Source of the DNA: Oncomelania hupensis
Lineage: Eukaryota > Mollusca > Gastropoda > Littorinimorpha > Pomatiopsidae
Direction: 5' to 3'
Assembly (NCBI GenBank): GCA_036898135.1
Contig: CM072511.1
Location: 30,930,186-30,994,185 of the forward strand
DNA: 64,000 nt
Shown piece after piece: positions 1 to 9,432 of this stretch. The position numbers and the translations under genes were made by a program. How positions within the stretch are numbered: the first letter of the stretch is position 1; every line of letters starts with the position of its first letter. A model generated the notes under the pieces. It was not told the DNA's origin, searched no databases, and was given only the letters and a program-made list of their open reading frames with translations.

Positions 1-127
1 AACATAAAACATCACAAATCTGAAAATTATGGGACCCGACAAAATGCTAACGGATTTTTTCCCCATTGTTTTCATTTCCGCATTGACAACGATTGATGGC
101 ATGCAAATCAGGTCTGTTCGTCGTCCT

Positions 128-235
128 ACAAATGTATGATAACACATTTCTATTTGCAACGTTACAAATGTATATTAACACATTTCTATTTGCAACGTTA
201 CAAATGTATATTAACACATTTCTATTTGCAACGTT
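128..235. repeat. 36-bp minisatellite, three copies
   Basis: Three head-to-tail copies of a 36-bp unit occupy 128-163, 164-199 and 200-235. Copies 2 and 3 are identical and copy 1 differs at one or two bases, so the duplication is recent. The unit is open in one minus-strand frame, but that is only a repeated peptide and not evidence of a gene. Confidence 0.95.
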
Positions 236-506
236 ACTAGTCATGCCATCCATTATCATGTTCTATTTTTAAAAAATAAAATAATTTTTCGTTTCCTTAT
301 CCGAACTTGTACATACACCGCGCATGTGTAGCAGTGATGCAGTTACCGCAACGTGCGTTTGTTTGACTATCTCTCTACCTCGCTAATAGCTTTGTTGTGA
401 AAATCGAATCTTCCGAAGAATGGCTCTTTCGTGGCCTCTATGCATATTCATAGACTAAAACACTTTGCCCTTATGCATATTCATACTGCAATCAGGCAAA
501 TACGCT
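236..506. other. Unassigned flank
   Basis: I see no coding, RNA or transposon signature here. A short near-repeat (tatgcatattcata) occurs twice at about 438-485. Confidence 0.5.
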
Positions 507-651
507 CACGCACACACACACACACACACACCCCATCCCAGGAAAACAAAACAAAACACACAAAACACGCGCACACGCACACGTACGCACACACATAGGC
601 GCGCGTGCACACACACACACGCACATACACACACACACACACACTCACTCA
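507..651. repeat. CA-rich simple sequence
   Basis: An imperfect (CA)n tract with CG interruptions (CGCGCACACG-like). The open frames across it are low-complexity threonine/histidine artefacts. Confidence 0.9.
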
Positions 652-906
652 CAAAAAGAACATCTTCAGTTTCCCCATCCATGAGAATTGTGATGAATAT
701 TCAACAACAACAAACTAATAATAACCAAATGAGTAAATGTTCCTTGTTTGCTCCTCAGACGAACTCATTAAATGGGTGCTGAGTAAATATGCATACCGTG
801 CACAGTGATAGTAATCATCACTATTGGAAATCCACCACCACCCCACCCCCACTCCCCGCACCCTCCCATCCTCTTCTCTTCCACCCGCCGAATGCGTAGC
901 TGAGAC

Positions 907-2411
907 TATTGATGAGGCAATTATCAGAGAATAAGTTGAGGCAGCGTGAGGCAATTATCAGAGAAGAAGTTGAGGCAGCAGTGCAATCGATGAAGAAGGA
1001 GAAGTCAGCGGGAGTGGACAACATACACGCATAATTGTTTCAAGCAGGAGAAGAAGCGATGATTGACGCCCTCACCATTATCTGTAATAAGATCTGGCAG
1101 AGTGGGGAGTGGTCGACACCGTGTATCCAGCTCTGCCATCACTATTTCCAAAAAGAGTAACACTCAGGAGTGTAATAACTACCGCACCATCAGCCTCATC
1201 TGCCATCCCAGCAAAGTTCTCCTGAAAATAATACTCAACAGGTTGAAACCCCAAGCTGAACAAATCATAGCTGCGAGAAATATCTACAGCACCAACAACA
1301 TCTAAATCACATGTTTGTAGACTTCAAGAAAGCGTTTGGCCAAGTCTGGAATGCAGCTCTGCGGGCAACCATGAGAGTGTACAACATCAGCCCTAACATT
1401 ATTGAAGTCATCAAAAGCCTGTATGACAAGGCTACCAGTGCAGTCCTCCACAACAGCGCCATCGGGAACTGGTTCCGAAAAACAATCGGCGTGCGTCAAG
1501 GATGCCTACTCTCTCCAACACTCTTCAACATCTCTTTAGAGCGCATCATTTCATATACCCTTGCTGATCACGAAGGTGCAGTCAGCATAGGAGGTAGAGC
1601 AATCTCCAAGCTCCGTTTTGCGGATGACATTGATGGATTGGTTGGAAAGGAACAAGAACTTGAACAGCTGGCACAGAGGCTTTACACCACCTCCAGAACC
1701 TTTGGAATGGAAATAAGTGCAGAGAAGACCAAAATGATGACCAACAACACCAATGGCATCAACATGGATATCAAAGTCCTAGGCTAATCCCTCAATACGG
1801 TGCATAGTTTCAAATATTTAGAAGCAATAGTATCAGACAATGGGTCCCGACAGGAAGTCCTCTCCAGGGTAGCACACATAACTGCTACCCTGACAAGGAT
1901 GAAGCCCATTTGGAAAGGCATGACCATCAGTCTACACTCCAAGGTAAGGTTGCTGCACTCCCTTGTCGTCTTCATCTTCCTTTACACTTGCGAAACATGG
2001 ACCCTGACATCAGACCTACATCCAAGAATACAGCAAGGAGGTGCTACAGAAGCCTTCTGGGATTTTCTTATACCCAGCACATCACCAACGACGAAGTCCG
2101 ATAGATCATCACACAAGCCATTGTACAACACGATGATATGCTCACTGTGGTGAAAAAACGGAAACTCCGATGGTATGGCCACGTCGCCAGAGACAACGAC
2201 CATCCTGCCAGGCACGATGCAAGGAGGCAAGAGAAGAGGGAGACAGAAAAAGAGGTAAGAGAACAACATTCAAGAATGGACTGGCTTGACACTGAGCGAA
2301 GCCATGAGGGTTGCTGAGGACAGAAGAAGATGGAGTACGCTGTTTAAACGATCATCTGTGGTACCCCAACGACTTTCGAATTATGGGATAGGATACGATA
2401 GGATAAGATAG
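907..2411 (+). mobile_element. RTE-like LINE, copy A: reverse transcriptase to 3' tail
   Basis: A degraded non-LTR retrotransposon of the type often labelled endonuclease-reverse transcriptase in invertebrate genomes. The stretch from 960 reads as the region before RT motif A (KKEKSAGVDNIHA, NYRTISLICHPSK, KIILNRLKPQAEQII) with frameshifts and stops. The RT core follows at 1311-1787, then the C-terminal region (FKYLEAIVSDNGSR, YTCETWTLTSDL) and a 3' tail of GGATA-type pentamers at about 2385-2411. From family knowledge, the fingers segment between QAEQII and EKYLQHQQ is deleted near 1275. A 34-bp tandem duplication sits at 912-980. The endonuclease half is absent, which fits 5' truncation. 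Assignment to the RTE clade is by remembered resemblance and tail type; no search was run. Confidence 0.85.
1311..1787 (+). pseudogene. Reverse transcriptase core of RTE-like copy A
   Basis: This is the longest intact RT segment in the window, 158 codons. It copies RNA into DNA during target-primed retrotransposition. Motif A reads FVDFKKAF (residues 2-9). The turn motif GVRQGCLLSPTLFN lies near residues 60-75, and the catalytic box FADDIDGL near residues 107-115, with both aspartates present. Flanking regions carry stops and frameshifts, so this is a dead fragment. The apparent ATG at 1311 is internal to the original protein and is not a start. A stop follows KVLG, and the C-terminal region continues in another frame from 1800. 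Confidence in RT identity is high; clade assignment is less certain. Confidence 0.9.
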
Positions 2412-2472
2412 TAGGCCTAGAAACACGAACGTAGACCTCAGCAAGCCTCAGCGAGGCAATGTGCTTCCGTCG

Positions 2473-2550
<78 letters not shown>
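2473..2550. repeat. (CAT)n microsatellite
   Basis: About 26 uninterrupted CAT units. Poly-His, poly-Met and poly-Asp frames across it are artefacts. Confidence 0.98.
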
Positions 2551-2551
<1 letters not shown>

Positions 2552-2727
2552 GTTGCCTGGGCTTTTACATATGTGTACTTGAGATCGAACTGGTGAACCT
2601 CTGGTGCTGGCGAGCGCTCCACTGTCGTGAATCAACCATCTGATTCTTCTTCTTCACCTTCTTGGGTTGAGCAGCCACAGTCAGTACACTACGTTGATTC
2701 GTGTGTGGTTGTAGGTTCAGAGCAATA

Positions 2728-2790
2728 TGGATCGAACCCCGGACTTCTGGAACCCGAGCTGGATGCTCTGTCTATGCTACACTGTCACCC
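2728..2790 (-). repeat. Degenerate tRNA-like segment
   Basis: Read on the minus strand, a B-box-like GGGGTTCGATCC lies downstream of an AGCAT-rich stretch. It resembles the head of a tRNA-derived SINE, but no cloverleaf closes and no second copy was found in the window. Confidence 0.3.
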
Positions 2791-3063
2791 CTCCTACCTT
2801 CCTCCCTTTCCTCCTTATCCTTGTTCTCCTTCATTCATGTTACTCCTTCTCCTTCTTGAAAAATAAGCAGTGATGTTCGGAGGAACATGCGGGGTGCATT
2901 TATTATCAAATCGACTCTGACATTGGCGTTCACAAACAAGGAAAGCGTTATTTTGAGTGCAGCGTTGGGAGGAGCTTTTTTTAATGTTATTCTAAACTCG
3001 GCTCAGTTTTCTAAGAGACCATGCCATTGCTAATGCTTAGGAAAATAACCTGATTGCGCGCGC
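2791..3063. other. Unassigned flank
   Basis: Pyrimidine-rich (TCC/CTT) at first, then unique-looking DNA. No coding or element signature seen. Confidence 0.5.
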
Positions 3064-3232
3064 CAAAACATACACACACACAAACACACCCATACACACC
3101 CACACACACAAACACATCACCACACACACGTCCACAAATAAACTCACAGCTGAGAGTGAACGCAAACACCCAAACACATCCACACTTACACACACACACA
3201 TACACACACACGCGCAGGCGCGCGCGCGCACG
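3064..3232. repeat. CA-rich simple sequence
   Basis: Imperfect (CA)n with CGCG interruptions near its end. Confidence 0.9.
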
Positions 3233-3330
3233 TACACACCCTCTCTTTTTCTATCTCTCTCACACGAATGAGAGAGCACGAACTAACATGAATAAACATT
3301 CACAGGAGTGTGCGTTCGCTTGCTTAAAAG

Positions 3331-3415
3331 CGTTCTGTCTGTCTATATGTCTCTGTCTGTCTGCCTTTCTGTCTGCCTCTCTCTCTGTCTCTCTCTTACT
3401 GTCTCTGTCTCTCTG

Positions 3416-3486
<71 letters not shown>
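3331..3486. repeat. TGTC/TC compound microsatellite
   Basis: A TCTG/TCTC-rich stretch grades into a pure (TC)n run of about 50 bases, which suggests TC expansion out of an older TGTC repeat. Confidence 0.95.
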
Positions 3487-3491
<5 letters not shown>

Positions 3492-4047
3492 CATACACAT
3501 GGCACCAATCTGACACATGATGAAAGCAAATGCAAAAATGCCTTGAAGTAGCAGCACCGATGACCTGAACAATGATTAACTAAGAATAAAGATGCAGCAC
3601 CAGCATCATGCAACCCGGCATGTGCCCTGCCTGATCGAATGGGTTAAGATACCCTTGTCTTAGCTGTGACCGGTTCACACCGATGCTGTTCACAAATTGA
3701 TGTAATAATATAAATATAATGAATTTAGTGATGTGGTTGTGCAACAATTCGGCTATAAACACATATACCCATACCAACACAGACACACGCATACCTGTAC
3801 ACACACGCATACATGCACACACGCACAATGACTCCTATTGGTAGACTTTTATAGTTTGGTGTTAAATCCCTCTTCCCCTTTCATTCCATTTTGTTATAAG
3901 GTTTCTTAATTGTGATTTGATTTATATTGTAGTTGTTATTAATTAATGTCTAATATCACCTGAATGTGGTAATAGACAATAAATGAAATATTGATTGCAC
4001 ACACGCACACAAACACACACACATAAATACACTCAGCCGTGGGTACA
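3487..4047. other. Unassigned, possible retroelement 3' end
   Basis: The AT-rich stretch 3830-3985 ends in ATAGACAATAAATGAAAT just before a CA tract, which resembles the tail of an old non-LTR element. No protein trace supports this. Confidence 0.25.
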
Positions 4048-4225
4048 CAGTATTATCATGACTTTCCTGAAACGCCACATACGTGGTGCTGACAATGGGT
4101 CATATTTCGTCCCCCTTTTTAAGTACTTTTAAGTGTTCGAACACTAACCCTAACCCTAACCCAGCCCTAACCCTGACGGATCATTGTTCTGACGTCAAAA
4201 CAAGTAGTTCTGTCAAAAGAAGTTA
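4048..4225 (-). mobile_element. Telomere-like MITE, copy 1
   Basis: This is the reverse-oriented relative of 27201-27434. It shares TCATGACTTTC.TGAAACGCCACATA at one side, and GACGTCAA and GTCAAAAGAA near the other. The centre holds CCCTAA-type repeats at about 4144-4178. A CA tract lies on its left. It is the most diverged of three copies. Confidence 0.6.
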
Positions 4226-4241
4226 TGTAGATGTTCACTGC

Positions 4242-4808
4242 CGGGGGTTTCAGTATAAATAGTATCCCCACTTTATGGAAATTTAGTGCTTTAAATTCCC
4301 ACTGTCGCTGTCTTCCTCATTTACTCTTTCCCATTCCTGCTCTGTCCTTCACTCTGCTATACTATCTTCTTCTTCGCTAGATCAATGACCTACCTTTTTT
4401 CTTGAAAACTCTTCCTGGACAAGACTCCTTGTTTGTGTATGAGGTCTGTTGGATCAGCTTGGGAGTGTTGGACGCTTTCTGCCGGGTGGTCACTAGGGCT
4501 TCCTATGATTGTACTATTTAGCACTATAGGCATTTTATATGTATGCGTTCTGTTGATGATTTATAATGATGTTTGTATTCTATTTTGTTTTTGTAACCGG
4601 GGGTTCGCGTAGTTGAGGTCAACCCTCAGCCGTCCCTCGCGTGGGATGTCTTTATTGTAAAGTGACTGGCCGGTGGAGGGCGTTCAATTTTCCCACTGGG
4701 GTTGTTTCAACAGATCTTTTATGCGGATCGGGGGTTGTCCGGTCCTGATTTGGCTCGGAAGAGTCCGCTGGACCTAAAGCAACAATAAATCAATCAATCA
4801 ATCAATCA
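4242..4808 (+). mobile_element. Unclassified retroelement 3' end with (CAAT)n tail
   Basis: About 560 bp are closely similar to 62302-62850, from GTTTCAGTATAAATAG to CTCGGAAG.GTCCGCTGGACC. This copy ends in AATAAATCAATCAATCAATC, a polyadenylation-like hexamer plus a tetranucleotide tail. Such a tail is typical of a CR1/L2-type LINE 3' end. No protein-coding part is visible. Confidence 0.65.
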
Positions 4809-4842
4809 ACTGGCTTGTCCAGATAACACTGTGTAAACATGC

Positions 4843-5003
4843 CCACACACACACAAACACACCCACCCACACACACACACACACCCAAACACACACACAC
4901 ACACACACAAACACACCCACACAAACACACACACACACACAAACAAACACACACCCCCACACACACCTACACACACACACACACCCACACACACACACAC
5001 ACA
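4843..5003. repeat. CA-rich microsatellite
   Basis: (CA)n with frequent CC and AA interruptions. The cysteine/valine frames on the other strand are artefacts. Confidence 0.95.
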
Positions 5004-5197
5004 AATATATACAAGCTTACTCATTTCACAATGGTGAAAACTCCTCGTTTAAAACTCGTGACCGTGACTTGAGCAGCGGAGAACAAAGACGAAGCCTGTG
5101 AATTTGCCCGCTTATCGACACATTAACTCAAAAGACACTCTTATGGCCCTAGGAATGGTAGAAAACATCAAAGAGATGGGAAATCAGAGGCAGAACC

Positions 5198-5199
<2 letters not shown>

Positions 5200-5270
<71 letters not shown>

Positions 5271-5280
5271 AGACAGAGAC

Positions 5281-5323
<43 letters not shown>
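5200..5323. repeat. (GA)n microsatellite
   Basis: Two pure GA runs separated by a GGGAGGGAGACAGAGACAGAG-like interruption. Confidence 0.97.
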
Positions 5324-5325
<2 letters not shown>

Positions 5326-5403
5326 CCCTTGACACACGGCTTTTCATTTCCCATCCATCCCTCTCTACTATACAGTACACATGACAAATATGTTTCCCCA
5401 CCA

Positions 5404-5625
5404 TGGGAATGAACATTGGAATATAACATCCACCACAACCACCATTGGCGATATGGCAGAAGGGGGTTAGAGGGTGGGAGGGGGTGAAGGGTGGGTAGGG
5501 ACCTAAATAAACATTTGACCACCAGAGCAATCATTCTGGAAAGATGCGCAGTGAAAAATGGCCACTGTTATCGTTCCCACGAAAGGTATCGAACCCATGA
5601 GTCATCGGTCAGGCAAACTCAAAGG
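5404..5625 (-). mobile_element. SINE-C (tRNA-derived), copy 1
   Basis: The reverse complement matches 57076-57302 along its length. It has a tRNA-like head with the B-box region GGTTCGAA-like (here diverged), then GGCCA.TTTTCACTG, then TATCGCCAATGGTGG and a TTCATTC tail. SINE-A copy 1 begins a few bases beyond it in the opposite orientation. The copy is old, with many substitutions and a G-rich insertion at 5460-5500. Confidence 0.7.
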
Positions 5626-5634
5626 TTTATTAGT

Positions 5635-5927
5635 GGCACGGTGGTCTAATGGTAATGCTTTGGCTTGCGGATCTGAAGGTCCCGGGTTCAAGCCCTGTCT
5701 GGGCCATTGTGTTGTGTCCCTGGGAAAGACACTTTACTCCCGTTTCCCACTCCTTCGGATGAGAGTATAAACCGAGGTCTAGTCTGTGTGTCGCAAGCAT
5801 TCCATCATAACGGACTTTAAAGATCCTGAAGCTCATGTCCTAGACGGGTGAGTGCCGGTAACAAGAACACACCCAGCATGCACTTGGTCCTTCTCCCCCA
5901 TCCCTGGCTGGCCAGGATAGTGCTCAG
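5635..5927 (+). mobile_element. SINE-A copy 1, head and body (first part)
   Basis: The tRNA-like head at 5635-5705 has an A-box-like GTGGTCTAATGGT and B-box GGGTTCAAGCC. Its body contains TGGGAAAGACACTTTACTCC, GATGAGAGTATAAACCGAGG and AAGATCCTGAAGCTCATGTC, shared with seven other copies in the window. A Harbinger-like MITE splits it at 5928. The head promotes RNA polymerase III transcription in this element type. It is not a tRNA gene, because the acceptor arms do not pair. Confidence 0.88.
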
Positions 5928-5930
5928 TTA

Positions 5931-6308
5931 AGCCCATGCCACACGAGCGTCAAATCTACTGGACTTGACGCGAATCGGAGCAATTTTTGACTTCGAAGTG
6001 GGAATTTCATTTTGACTTGAATCGCGCAGTGCCACACGAAAGTCGCACATCAAACTTGAGGGTTATTGGTCTTGAAGTTTTGCTGTACGTGTGTTGTGAT
6101 CACGTGATTCGTGTTCTGCTTCTCATTGGCCAAAAGGTCCGAATCACACAATCGAGACTCGCGGAATTAGAACATGTTGAAAGTCGGCAATCGGAGCCAA
6201 TTCAAAGAATCTGGATTCGCGATGCACAGAGTGCCACACGACAATCACGGGATTTTGTCGTGATTTCATGAATTGGATTCAAGATTTGACGCTCGTGTGG
6301 CATGACCA
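5931..6308. mobile_element. PIF/Harbinger-like MITE inside SINE-A
   Basis: A 378-bp insertion with terminal inverted repeats CATGCCACACGAGCGTCAAA, bounded by TTA on each side (5928-5930 and 6309-6311). A TWA duplication with this sort of terminus is characteristic of PIF/Harbinger elements. The core GTGCCACACGA recurs inside at about 6029 and 6231 as subterminal repeats. No transposase is present; the only open frame across it is not recognisable. The uninterrupted SINE sequence is known from 30503-30890, so the insertion is unambiguous. Confidence 0.85.
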
Positions 6309-6311
6309 TTA

Positions 6312-6460
6312 GCCGGGCGTCAGACCATGCGCCCAAAGGCTGCGGGTGGGCGTCTCGGGCGGTTTGAGTTGGATCCTGTATCGGCCAGCGCCTAGAGTCT
6401 GGTCACGTACGGCGAGATAAGTGCGCTATAAAAATCCTCAATAATAATAATAATAATTAG
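6312..6460 (+). mobile_element. SINE-A copy 1, 3' part
   Basis: This continues the body after the MITE: CGTCAGACCATGCGCCC, CTCGGGCGGTTTGAGTTGGA, CTGTATCGGCCAGCGCC. It ends with GCGCTATAAAAATCC and an (AAT)n tail. Confidence 0.88.
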
Positions 6461-6764
6461 TAATGAACATTATTAGCACGAAGTGTATTATAGAAAGAGC
6501 AGAAAGCAGCCCGAACTTTGACCTGCACAGTTAGGCTGATAGGTGTAATCCCCTCTCCTCCCCCGCCCTCCCACCTTCACCTCCCCATAACTAATACTTG
6601 TCTTCAGGGTGTGTTTTAATGGGGCTTTGACCACTTCCTCTCGACAGATCCATTTAACATTCACCGTGAGTGTTGCCCTACTGAAAAATAAGCTTACAGC
6701 AAACAAAGAACTTTTTCGAAGGTATAGTTGTTGGTGTTTTTTTTTGTAATGGAATAAATTCCGT

Positions 6765-7060
6765 AGTTTTGTACTATGAATAGCAACAGGCGTTTGCTGG
6801 ATTACAGTTGGAACACGCACATTGAAGTTTGTGATGATATTGCTACACATCTCAAGTAGGATTCTCCGAATTTCATGACGGATGTTGGTCTTCAGGGCCT
6901 CAATGGTCTGTGGGTTGTTGTAGTAAGCTTACACTCCCTCTTTCATGTACCCTCATAGGAAGTAGTCTGCGGGGAAAGGATCGAGGGAGTGGGCAGGCCA
7001 TGAGTTGTCTGTGCTCCATGATATAAGCCTATCTCCAGGAAAGAATTGTTTGAGGAAATT
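6765..7060 (-). pseudogene. Tc1/mariner-type transposase relic, C-terminal part
   Basis: Read on the minus strand from 7060, one frame gives NFLKQFFPGDRLIS, STDNSWPAHSLDPFPADYFL, a stop, GYMKEGV, a stop, then NNPQTIEALKTNIRHEIRRI and MCSNIITNFNVRV. This is the order found in cut-and-paste transposases of the IS630/Tc1/mariner superfamily: a WPARSPDL-like box, an aspartate before FLWGY, a TIEALK helix and a C-terminal NF..R segment. Two in-frame stops and the missing N-terminal half show it is dead. No terminal inverted repeats were found. Assignment is by recognition of the motif order. Confidence 0.7.
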
Positions 7061-7469
7061 CAGTGAAAAAAAATTGATTAGGTTTGGTATCAAATGATAA
7101 TTTGGACATTTCTGTGAATAAAATTTTCAAAAAAAAAACGTTCTCATAAAAAAAGCTTATTTATGATTAAAAAGTGGTAATATTTCATTGGCCTATATAG
7201 CTACATCTCTTCGTTATATCTATATGTGTGCACAATCCCAAACTCGCCTTTGCACTGACAGCTGTCCATCTTATCTTGGGCAATCTCTGGCGATGACAGT
7301 TACAGATTAGAGCCAAGTCTAACTTTAGAGTTGGTGCAGAGGGAGTGCCTGCAGCGTGGTGCTAGCCAGCTCACGTACCTTCCTGACTTTCTTATTTTCC
7401 ATTGTACTTCCTTTTGGCCTTCACCCTTCGTGCACGCTCGTGGTGCAGTGTACAGCTAAGTACCGCGGA
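7061..7469. other. Unassigned flank
   Basis: AT-rich to about 7200, then moderate GC. Nothing recognisable; the upstream edge of the next SINE is unclear. Confidence 0.45.
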
Positions 7470-7775
7470 ACGCTCTCACAGACGGCGTTTGAGTATAAAC
7501 AGAGGTCTAGTCTGCATTCCATCGCACAGACGTTTAAAGATCCTGACGCGGATATCTTAGACGGGTGGCGGGTTCCAGCAGCATAAATGCACCCAAAACA
7601 AAGCACTAGGTTGCTTCTCCCCATCCCCGGTCGCTCAAGGCCTTTAGGGTTGGGCTCCACTGTCTGTGGAGTCAGCAGGCGGGCGGCTTGATTAGATCCT
7701 GTATCGGCCAGCGCCTTGAGCAGCTCTTGAGCGTTAAAAGCGCTATACGAGTACAATATAAAAACGCATGTGCAT
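7470..7775 (+). mobile_element. SINE-A copy 2, headless
   Basis: Diverged copy lacking the tRNA-like head. It retains GAGTATAAACAGAGGTCTAG, AAAGATCCTGACGC, CTGTATCGGCCAGCGCCTTG and the 3' GCGCTATACGAG motif. Confidence 0.8.
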
Positions 7776-8084
7776 AAAGTTAGGGCCCCTGAGACCCCGA
7801 GATCAAGCATGTGTAAAATAGTTTGCTGAAAACAGGACTGAATCCATGTCGTCCAAGGTGCGCGTTCCTGAATCCTGCGCGTCATAGATCACGAAGCCAT
7901 CACTGAAGTTACTCATAATTATCTACAGTTGGTTGCTATAAATTTTATTTTTAAATCCATTTTGGGCTCTCTGTTCAACTGGCATGTAACCTCTATAGTC
8001 AATATCCCCAAGCTACCATCTTTAGTCAAGTCAAAGACTTAGTCGTAGCTTGAGCATAACAGTTGTATTACTTGCAGAATTTTT

Positions 8085-8611
8085 AAGGAAAAGTTTTGTT
8101 TTGAGGATTATTTAGTTAATTTGTCACCATTTTTTAGAATAAATCTGTTAAAATTTAGACTCGGTTGCCACAAACTTCCGATTCAAACTCAAAGATATAT
8201 AAATATTCCCAGAGAAGAAAGATTGTGTCCTTTGTGTGATTTAAATGAAATAGGTGATGAATTCCATTATCTGTTTAATTGTACTAATCCCCTTCTAAAA
8301 GACAACAGATTTTCCCTATTGCCACGGTATTTTAGGAATCACCCAAATGTCTTCAAATTAAATCAGCTAATAAACTCGAAATCAAAAAGCACACTGATAA
8401 ATTTAAGTCGTCTTATTGGAATAATACTTTCACTTTTTAAGTAGTACAGCATTGTTGTTTTTTTCCTCCAATATTTGAGTACTGTTTGGGGGTCATGCAT
8501 GTGTGCTTAACTGTTCTGGCATTTTTTACCTTGTTCTTTCACTTCTCTGATGACTGTTGTTTTTTGTTTTATATTGTATCTTTATGCGATTGTTCTTTTG
8601 AGTGCATATCA

Positions 8612-8705
<94 letters not shown>

Positions 8706-9005
8706 TTATTTATTTATTTATTTATTTATTTTTATTTCATTATTTTTTTAAAGAGGTGTCACAAATGTTTGAACATTGTTGTTGCTTTTTCATTTAGTGC
8801 ATATGTTATTGTGTGTAGTTAGAGGCTGCTGTGTCTTGTAATATAGTGCCGTTCTTGTAATCACTATGTATATATTGTGTATCCCTATCCCCCCATCTTC
8901 ACCCCTTGTCTGGCTATACGGCGCCCCTGGGCTAGGAGCCTAACTTGATATTTGCTGTTTTATCATTTGTTTGTTTAATAAAAGGACAAAGTTCCAAAGT
9001 TCCAA
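8085..9005 (+). mobile_element. LINE fragment: C-terminal zinc-knuckle domain and 3' UTR
   Basis: The frame from about 8091 reads EDYLVNLSPFF and continues with RFRL-like, PIQTQRYINIPREERLCPLC and GDEFHYLFNC to a stop at 8442-8444. The C-x2-C-x9-H-x4-C arrangement, preceded by R-x-x-RLC, is typical of the C-terminal end of CR1/L2-like and related LINE reverse transcriptases. The reverse transcriptase itself is absent, so this is a 5'-truncated copy. A long (ATT)n tract (8613-8733) interrupts the 3' UTR. The element ends in AATAAAAGGACAAAGTTCC with an 8-bp repeated tail. Confidence 0.72.
8613..8733. repeat. (ATT)n then (ATTT)n microsatellite
   Basis: About 30 ATT units pass into five or six ATTT units, inside the LINE 3' UTR. 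Confidence 0.97.
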
Positions 9006-9334
9006 AGAGTCTAGAATTTAGTAACATTAATTGTTGTTCCAAGTGGTTGCCCAGATGATCAAAATCAACTTGAATCCTCACATCAGTGCACCTAAGTCTT
9101 AAAAACGCCATTAACTCTACATGCTGGCAGGTCTATAACACACCTTTAATTAGGAAGCCATATAACGCGCAAGTACACGTATTCAACCTATGGCTAATTG
9201 ACTATGGGCTATATTTTGCTCCTACATCCGTGGAAATTCCGGAAGAAAGTATGGTAGGTGTATGAAAAAAGCGCATGCTGATTGGCTGAGCTGCCACAGG
9301 CAAATAAGAACCAGATTTGCTTAAATCGAAATGA
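9006..9334. other. Unassigned
   Basis: No coding or repeat signature seen. Confidence 0.5.
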
Positions 9335-9432
9335 ATACAGTTGTATTGTATTGTATTGTATTGTATTGTATTGCATTGTATTGTATTGTAGTGTAGTGTA
9401 GTGTAGTGTAGTGTAGTGTATTGTATTGCAGC
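9335..9432. repeat. (TATTG)n pentanucleotide repeat with variant block
   Basis: TATTG units flank an inner block of TAGTG units: a substitution has been copied and spread within the array. Confidence 0.95.

Noticed and set aside
128..235. CRISPR-like array
   Set aside because: Repeats are contiguous without spacers and there are only three; the genome is eukaryotic in character.
2473..2550. Homopolymeric proteins (poly-His, poly-Asp, poly-Ser and so on) across microsatellites throughout the window
   Set aside because: These frames follow from trinucleotide repeats on both strands and have no coding context.
4144..4178. CCCTAA repeats as a true telomere or chromosome end
   Set aside because: The runs are short, imperfect and internal, and they recur within a repeat that has conserved flanks.
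5200..5323. Arg-Glu or Ser-Leu repeat proteins across GA/TC tracts
   Set aside because: Same artefact from dinucleotide repeats; similar frames appear at every GA tract.
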